Shown here: positions 40,228 through 44,611 of the stretch, piece after piece
Layout: each line of letters begins with the position of its first letter
How positions within the stretch are numbered: the stretch's first letter is position 1
Assembly: GCA_017455065.1 (NCBI GenBank)
Contig: JAFTBU010000053.1
Span: forward strand, 1-44,611
Length of the DNA: 44,611 nucleotides
Origin: Bacteroidales bacterium
GTDB taxonomy: Bacteria > Bacteroidota > Bacteroidia > Bacteroidales > UBA932
Direction of reading: 5' to 3'
Made by a program: the position numbers and the translations under genes
Notes under the pieces: generated by a model
What the model was told of the DNA's origin: nothing
The model's database searches: none
What the model saw: only the letters and a program-made list of their open reading frames with translations

Positions 40228-41280
40228 TTATTTGTGAAGGGCATCCCAGTTGGTAACCCATTGCTTGGGGGGCATGCCGGTGATGTTCTTGAAAGTATTG
40301 TTGAATGTCGATGCGCTGAGGAAGCCGCATTCGCGGGCGATCTCTTCCTGTCTTGCGTCCCTGTGGCTCAGGATGTATTCCTCTGCGTAGTCTATCCTGA
40401 GGGTGTTTATGAGCTCTGGGAAGCCGACTTTGTAGTTTTCGTTGACCATCTTGGAGACGTAGGTCTTGTTTGAATGGAGCTTCTCGGCCACTTCGGTGAG
40501 GGTGATGCCCGGCTGGAGGAAGATTCTCTCTTCGAGCAGCAGATGCTGGAATCTCGAGAGCAGGCTGTTCTCGTCGCCGTCTTCCAGCAGAGGGACGCTC
40601 ATCACCGGGGTTTCCGCCACCTCCGGCTCCTCTTCGGCCTCCGGGGCGGCCTCTACCTCGGGTTCCTCCTCCTGCTCTTCGACGACAGATGCCGCCTCCG
40701 GGGCGGCATTGTACCTCATCACGGCTCCGAGGTCCTTCCAGCCGAGCGGCTCATCCGTGCTGAACAGCAGGAAGAAGCCCAATATGAGCAGCAAGGGGCA
40801 CATGGCCCATGAGGCCCCGGGCCATTTCAGGGACAATAGCGCCAGCAGTGCCAGCGTCAGCCATCCCACGATGATGCCGGAGCGGTTTCTCTTTTTGCCG
40901 TCGGCTTTTGCCTGGTAAATCAGCAGGAATACCGCCAGCGCTCCGCCGGTGGCATACAGCATGATGGGGTAGAGCTCGATGTACAAGAAATACTGCAGCA
41001 GGACGAATGCCGCGGGGATGATCAGCCAGGTGATCTGGAGAAGCAACGGTGCCCGCCCGTTTCTGAGGCGGAGCATCAGGAGTACGGCCAGCGGGGCGAT
41101 GCAGATGGCGGCGGTTTCCCTGAGGAGGGTGGAGTTTTCAGCCAGGAAGTAAACCCCGATGGCGATCATCAGGGCCAAAGCCTGCCTGAAACTTTTCGCA
41201 CGAAAGGCTGTCATCACTAGGATGGCAGCCCATGTAAGGCATATCGCAGCCGGCAAGGATATTGTCGGTAGTGGATTCAT
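40228..41280 (-). CDS. Membrane-anchored AraC-family transcriptional regulator
   Basis: 350 residues: about seven TM helices in residues 8-175, a low-complexity acidic linker (about 200-223, Glu-rich), and a C-terminal AraC-type DNA-binding domain (about 255-345) with helix-turn-helix 1 near 261-281 (LTEVAEKLHSNKTYVSKMV) and helix-turn-helix 2 near 309-331 (RQEEIARECGFLSASTFN). The regulator would bind DNA from the membrane. There is no receiver domain, so the kinase in the same operon does not phosphorylate it directly in the usual manner. Its ATG overlaps the stop of the fimbrillin-like gene by one base (TGATG). Confidence 0.9.
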   Translation of the reverse strand: MNPLPTISLPAAICLTWAAILVMTAFRAKSFRQALALMIAIGVYFLAENSTLLRETAAICIAPLAVLLMLRLRNGRAPLLLQITWLIIPAAFVLLQYFLYIELYPIMLYATGGALAVFLLIYQAKADGKKRNRSGIIVGWLTLALLALLSLKWPGASWAMCPLLLILGFFLLFSTDEPLGWKDLGAVMRYNAAPEAASVVEEQEEEPEVEAAPEAEEEPEVAETPVMSVPLLEDGDENSLLSRFQHLLLEERIFLQPGITLTEVAEKLHSNKTYVSKMVNENYKVGFPELINTLRIDYAEEYILSHRDARQEEIARECGFLSASTFNNTFKNITGMPPKQWVTNWDALHK

Positions 41281-42368
41281 CAGAAGTCTTCGTTATCTTC
41301 GTAAATCTTTGTTTCCCAGTCGCTTACTGAGGCCGTGAAAGTGATCTCCTGGTACACTGAGCTGAGGTCCAGGCCGATGTGGAAGGTGTACTGCTTGCCG
41401 TTGGCGAAGACATTGCCGGGCAGCAGGCCGTAGAGCGCGTATTTGGCTACCTGGTTCTTGAGAGGCGGATAGGGGAATCCGTTCAGGGTGAAGCCCTCCA
41501 CGTCGTAGATGACTTCCACGTACTGCTTGCCGAGCTTGATCTCGTCGGGGATGGAGTAGTAGCGGGAACTTGCGCTCATTTCATCCACGAGGGTCTCGGT
41601 GCCCACGAATTTCTCATTGGCAGAACCCACTCCCACCTTGGCGTCTCCCTCGAACACCACAACGTCGCGGTAGTAGCCGACATGGTGCCAGAAGCCCCTG
41701 GGGGCGTTGAGGTCGTTGACGAAGGTGCCGGCGGAAGCGACGTTGTACACAGTCATCTTGCGCAGGTGGATGAGGCCCTGGAGCACATCGGTGGGGGTCA
41801 CGTCGCAGACTTTGTAGCCTATGTCGTTGGTGATGTGCTGGAACTCGAGGGGTATCATGTTCAGCTGGTCCACAGCCCTCTGCATGGTCTTGGACACCAG
41901 GGGACCGGCCTCGGTCTCATCGGTGCTGAAGGGGATGGAGTAGCCTGTATTGTCCTTTTCGTAGGAGACCTTGGTCACGTAAGGGTAGTAGGCGCTCAGG
42001 GTCACGTTGGACTGTGCCTTCCAGAGGTCGCCGCCGAACCAGCCGCTGTAGGAGCTGCCGTTGTTGAACACCTGCTGGTTGTCCAGGAGCAGGGTGTTGG
42101 TCTCGCTGTCGATGCCGATCAGGCCGAAAGGCTTGTCGGGATCCATGGTGGCGAGCTTGTCGGAGGTGTTGACTTCTGCCTTGGTCTTGGTGCCCGGGCC
42201 GGAAGAAAGGGTCTTTCCGTCCCTGGTCACGGTGATGTCGAAGTCGATCTTCTTGGGTGCGGAATCTTCGACGGGTTTGGGCATGGAATTATCTTCGAGC
42301 ACGGTGCAACCGGTGGCGAGGATGGCTAGGATGGCTCCTGTCAGGAAGAATGATTTTCGGTTCATCAT
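41280..42368 (-). CDS. Fimbrillin-family (Mfa-like) lipoprotein
   Basis: 362 residues with a lipoprotein signal (MNRKSFFLTGAILAILATGC, Cys21 from the second Met) and the pattern of the fimbrillin-like family: long beta-rich domain with LSAYYPYV, YSIPFSTDETEAGPLVS and a later EVIYDVEGFTLNGFPYP. Mfa-like proteins form or cap surface fimbriae by strand exchange. It is the first gene of the signalling operon and overlaps the AraC ATG, so it may be a sensor ligand, a product, or both. ATG at 42368 or 42365 are equally possible. Confidence 0.85.
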   Translation of the reverse strand: MMNRKSFFLTGAILAILATGCTVLEDNSMPKPVEDSAPKKIDFDITVTRDGKTLSSGPGTKTKAEVNTSDKLATMDPDKPFGLIGIDSETNTLLLDNQQVFNNGSSYSGWFGGDLWKAQSNVTLSAYYPYVTKVSYEKDNTGYSIPFSTDETEAGPLVSKTMQRAVDQLNMIPLEFQHITNDIGYKVCDVTPTDVLQGLIHLRKMTVYNVASAGTFVNDLNAPRGFWHHVGYYRDVVVFEGDAKVGVGSANEKFVGTETLVDEMSASSRYYSIPDEIKLGKQYVEVIYDVEGFTLNGFPYPPLKNQVAKYALYGLLPGNVFANGKQYTFHIGLDLSSVYQEITFTASVSDWETKIYEDNEDF

Positions 42369-42393
42369 AAGGCTTCAAGTCTTTTTGCTATTG

Positions 42394-42422
42394 CAAAGAT
42401 AGCTATTTTTTTTGATTTCAAA
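42394..42422 (-). promoter_or_regulatory. Promoter of the six-gene signalling operon
   Basis: On the minus strand: TTTG (42422-42419), 17 bp, TATCTTTG (42401-42394). Spacing is slightly short. The surrounding 42402-42520 is AT-rich with no other feature recognised. Confidence 0.55.
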
Positions 42423-42524
42423 AATTTTTTTGAAGAAATCGAATAAATTTTTTATTCGTCAAAAAACTGCGCCCCACACCTATATAATATGATAAAACAG
42501 GCAAATCAAAAAAGTGAAAAATAA

Positions 42525-42556
42525 TTTGGTTTATAAAATAAACTTGTTTATATTTG
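42525..42556 (+). promoter_or_regulatory. Promoter of the membrane protein / winged-helix operon
   Basis: TTTG (42525-42528), 20 bp, TATATTTG (42549-42556): a perfect match to the Bacteroidales consensus. The ATG at 42622 leaves a leader of about 60 nt. Confidence 0.8.
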
Positions 42557-42621
42557 CGATGTGCTTCGGTCAGACTGCGCAGCTGAACCGTACCGCAAAG
42601 ATTATTTAATTATTAGCAAAA

Positions 42622-43197
42622 ATGGAACAGAACAAAGAAATGACGGCTCAGCAGAGCCTTCAGCTCATCACCGAAACCTTCAACAAAAGCCGCAAGGGCA
42701 TCCTCCGCAACAGCGCAAAGTACTTCATGCTCTGGGGTGTGCTCCTCACCGTGACTTCCCTTGCCATCTATCTGCTGTGGCATTGCACCGGAAAGCCCCA
42801 GTGGAATTTCCTGTGGTTCGCCATGCCCCTGCTCGGCTATCCGCTTGCCGCCGTGCTCGGTAAGTACAATGTGGCCGTCCCTCAAAATGAGGTGAGCAAG
42901 ATGCTCAGCGGCGTTTGGTCCGTCTTCGGCGCTTTCGCCATCACCCTCAGTGCCGTCGCGGTAACCTTGGTCCCCATGAACGTGACCCTCATCATTGTCA
43001 TCATCATGGGTCTGGCCGAGTGCATGTCCGGCGTTCTCCTGAAAAACTGGCCCATCATCATCGGGGGCTTCCTCCTCGGAGTCGGCGGCGCCGTATTCGC
43101 CATGCTGGTGAAAAGTGATGCGCAGCTGCTCATATTCACGCTCGGCGGAGTCCTGCTGCTCCTCACCGGCATTGTCATGAAACTTCAGTACAAGTAG
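42622..43197 (+). CDS. Multi-pass membrane protein of unknown function
   Basis: 191 residues. An N-terminal hydrophilic helix (MEQNKEMTAQQSLQLITETF) precedes about six TM helices (from about 35 to the C-terminus). I do not recognise a family, although pairs of such a protein with a small winged-helix regulator recur in Bacteroidota. The regulator gene follows after 3 nt. Confidence 0.8.
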   Translation: MEQNKEMTAQQSLQLITETFNKSRKGILRNSAKYFMLWGVLLTVTSLAIYLLWHCTGKPQWNFLWFAMPLLGYPLAAVLGKYNVAVPQNEVSKMLSGVWSVFGAFAITLSAVAVTLVPMNVTLIIVIIMGLAECMSGVLLKNWPIIIGGFLLGVGGAVFAMLVKSDAQLLIFTLGGVLLLLTGIVMKLQYK

Positions 43198-43200
43198 CCT

Positions 43201-43491
43201 ATGTTTCCCAAATTAGACCCGCTCCTCCATTCGGAGCTCCGGCTCGCCGTGATGTCCATACTGGCCGGGGTCGATGAGGCCGACTTCACTTTCATCAAAA
43301 ATGAAACAGGAGCCACCTCCGGGAACCTCAGCGTCCAGATCGACAAACTGACCGCCGCCGGATATATCACGGTCGAGAAGGGCTTCAAAGGCAAGATGCC
43401 ACGTACCGTCTGCCGTATCACCCCAGCCGGCCAGGAGGCCTTCTCCAACTATGTGGGGGCCCTGAAAGAATACCTTTCGGCTGGTAAATAA
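43201..43491 (+). CDS. Winged-helix transcriptional regulator (HTH_34-like)
   Basis: 96 residues with a winged-helix fold of the HTH_34/MarR-like type: HSELRLAVMSILAGVDEADF, TFIKNETGATSGNLSVQIDK (recognition helix) and the wing GYITVEKGFKGKMPRTVCR. It lies 3 nt after the membrane protein gene and probably controls this operon. Inducer unknown. Confidence 0.88.
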   Translation: MFPKLDPLLHSELRLAVMSILAGVDEADFTFIKNETGATSGNLSVQIDKLTAAGYITVEKGFKGKMPRTVCRITPAGQEAFSNYVGALKEYLSAGK

Positions 43492-43576
43492 TGAAGCTAT
43501 ACCCAGTCAAGGCAAGCGAATGAAAATCCGGAAGAATACCTCAAACGGAACGCAAAGTTTCACAAGTGGTGCTTAT

Positions 43577-43601
43577 GACTGTTTCCATTTTAGAAACAGT
43601 C
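43577..43601. other. Inverted repeat after the winged-helix gene
   Basis: GACTGTTTC (43577-43585) and GAAACAGTC (43593-43601), a perfect 9-bp inverted repeat with a 7-nt loop. No strong T-run follows on either strand, so it is a weak terminator candidate or an operator. Nothing else is seen in 43492-43649. Confidence 0.5.
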
Positions 43602-43649
43602 GCCCAGAAATATATACTTTTCGTTTAACGCGGGGCTTTTACAAGGGGA

Positions 43650-44343
43650 TCAGAGTATCTCTTTGAACTCCATGATATCCAGCATCGAGAATAGGATGCC
43701 GTCTATCTCGGAATTCCAACACTGGTGGAAGTGACCGTAATACCAGTGGGACACTGGATGCCCGGCTGATTTGAGATAATTGTGGATACGGTCCATCGTC
43801 TCGCGCTCTTTTGCGCAGTCGGAAGGGATATCAGGATCCAAAGTTGCCCATTCAGTCAAGCCACCTTTGGAGATCAACTCGCAAAAGGATGGTGCCGTGT
43901 GAGTGATGACCGTGTCGATCTTGAGTTCTTGGCAGATGCTGTCCAGCTTTTCCTTGTCATAGACGGGCATTTCATCGGTCCAGTATGATGCGACACCGGA
44001 GCGCAGATGCCGGGAATCATGCTTCTTCCGGTAATCCCGGTCTATGCTGACAGCTCCACCGACGCATAGGATGTTGTGTCCGCAAGTTTGGATGACACTG
44101 TAATCTGGAATGCAGCGGAATCGCTCGTGATGAATGCGTTCCTCCTGAAAATACGCTGGATCATCGTGGTTCCCCCGGCTTATCGAACCCAAAACCGCAG
44201 TCCCCAGCGATAATAAGCACGGTATCAGTCATCTGGTACTGGACACATAGCTTGTATATCACGACGTTGAATTCGCCGTGAATATCTCCACATACAACAA
44301 CGTTCTTTGCGTTAGGAAATGAGTATGTGTGAAATGAATTCAT
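43650..44343 (-). pseudogene. Metallophosphoesterase gene broken by internal deletion and frameshift
   Basis: The N-terminal part (44343-44161) reads MNSFHTYSFPNAKNVVVCGD and contains the calcineurin-like motifs GDIHGEF and GDCGFGFD. After DKPG the frame goes off and stops (EPR-stop). In another frame the sequence resumes with GNHDDPAYF and continues to the stop at 43650, including the later motifs THTAPS and WYYGHFHQ. In intact relatives some 25-30 residues lie between GDCGFGF and RGNHDD; they are missing here and the frame is changed. The gene overlaps the AbiEii-like gene upstream (ATGA, 44343-44340). It is probably not functional unless read by recoding. Confidence 0.82.
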
Positions 44344-44611
44344 TTATTCAGCGATAGCCAATATGGGGACAGTTTCTCCGTGATATAATTAACGACCTCA
44401 TTCAGAGGTAAAATTCCCTTGTATTTCATCTTTTTCAAAAATGCGTTCCATTGAGTCTGCTTGATAGGATCATTCTTGAATTCGCCATTGAAAAGCGGAT
44501 GATTTTCAGTATAGGTTGTCCCCCTATTGCTGAAAACTGAGGCAATTGCTTCAGTGAGAATTTCCTCGTTCACCTTGAGGTTTTCAGATTCTGACGAAAG
44601 AATGGAGTATA
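44340..44611 (-). CDS. AbiEii/AbiGii-type nucleotidyltransferase, C-terminal part (partial)
   Basis: The frame is open to the window edge, so only the 3' end (about 90 codons) is visible. The C-terminal stretch RGTTYTENHPLFNGEFKNDP followed by KQTQWNAFLKKM is typical of the C-terminus of the AbiEii/AbiGii nucleotidyltransferase toxin family (type IV toxin-antitoxin / abortive infection). The catalytic N-terminal part and any AbiEi antitoxin gene lie outside the window. The stop overlaps the ATG of the broken phosphoesterase gene. Its AT-rich composition differs from the core genes and suggests an accessory region beginning here. Confidence 0.65.
   Translation of the reverse strand, partial: YSILSSESENLKVNEEILTEAIASVFSNRGTTYTENHPLFNGEFKNDPIKQTQWNAFLKKMKYKGILPLNEVVNYITEKLSPYWLSLNK

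Overview
The window looks like chromosomal DNA from a member of the Bacteroidota, most likely order Bacteroidales. The evidence is a SusC/SusD pair, SusC-type and related outer-membrane barrels, fimbrillin-like lipoprotein secretion signals, many promoters of the Bacteroidales type (TTTG, 19-21 bp, TAnnTTTG), starts without Shine-Dalgarno sequences, and very tight gene packing. The coding DNA is GC-rich (third positions mostly G/C), unlike typical Bacteroides or Prevotella, so an uncultured gut or rumen lineage is plausible; that last step is inference.

Layout. 1-450: two tandem arrays of hairpin-forming 52-53 bp repeats. 479-4337: accessory segment with a TPR protein, a Phd/YoeB-type toxin-antitoxin pair abutting a truncated flavodoxin-fold reductase gene, a small lipoprotein and a DUF4143-type AAA ATPase preceded by a three-copy 33-bp-spaced repeat. 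4406-9382 (minus): a BlaI-type repressor, an M56 metallopeptidase with a TonB-like tail, and a large outer-membrane barrel, packed as one operon. 9516-9604: tRNA-Ser(GCU). 9716-14015 (minus): C69 dipeptidase, serine-type sulfatase and anaerobic sulfatase maturase in one operon. 14068-21031 (plus): small secreted protein, pheS, tRNA-Gly(GCC), a Gly-rich-tailed barrel, lysA and a GH43 arabinanase. 21021-29034 (minus): tatC, tatA, comF, fabG, an M24 aminopeptidase, a DUF456 protein, then CE8 pectinesterase, GH28 polygalacturonase and GH105 hydrolase. 29087-30758: an unknown lipoprotein and a HAD phosphatase. 30861-36013: SusC and SusD. 36092-42368 (minus): a six-gene signalling operon. 42622-43491: a membrane protein with a winged-helix regulator. 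43650-44611 (minus): a decayed phosphoesterase gene and the 3' end of an AbiEii-like gene.

How it works together. GH105, GH28, CE8, GH43 and SusCD make a coherent pectin/arabinan utilisation region: SusCD would import oligosaccharides, CE8 demethylates, GH28 cleaves the galacturonan backbone, GH105 removes unsaturated terminal residues, and GH43 trims arabinan. The pectin enzyme genes run with 1-5 nt gaps into fabG and comF. The sulfatase carries Ser at its formylglycine position, which fits the adjoining radical-SAM maturase.

The best candidates for undescribed biology are the 36092-42368 operon (fimbrillin-like lipoprotein, membrane-anchored AraC protein, TPR histidine kinase, stand-alone receiver, a kinase-less TPR/TM/coiled-coil protein and a small membrane protein, all overlapping or 3-4 nt apart), the BlaI/M56-TonB/barrel operon, and the two hairpin-repeat arrays whose arms change while pairing is kept.
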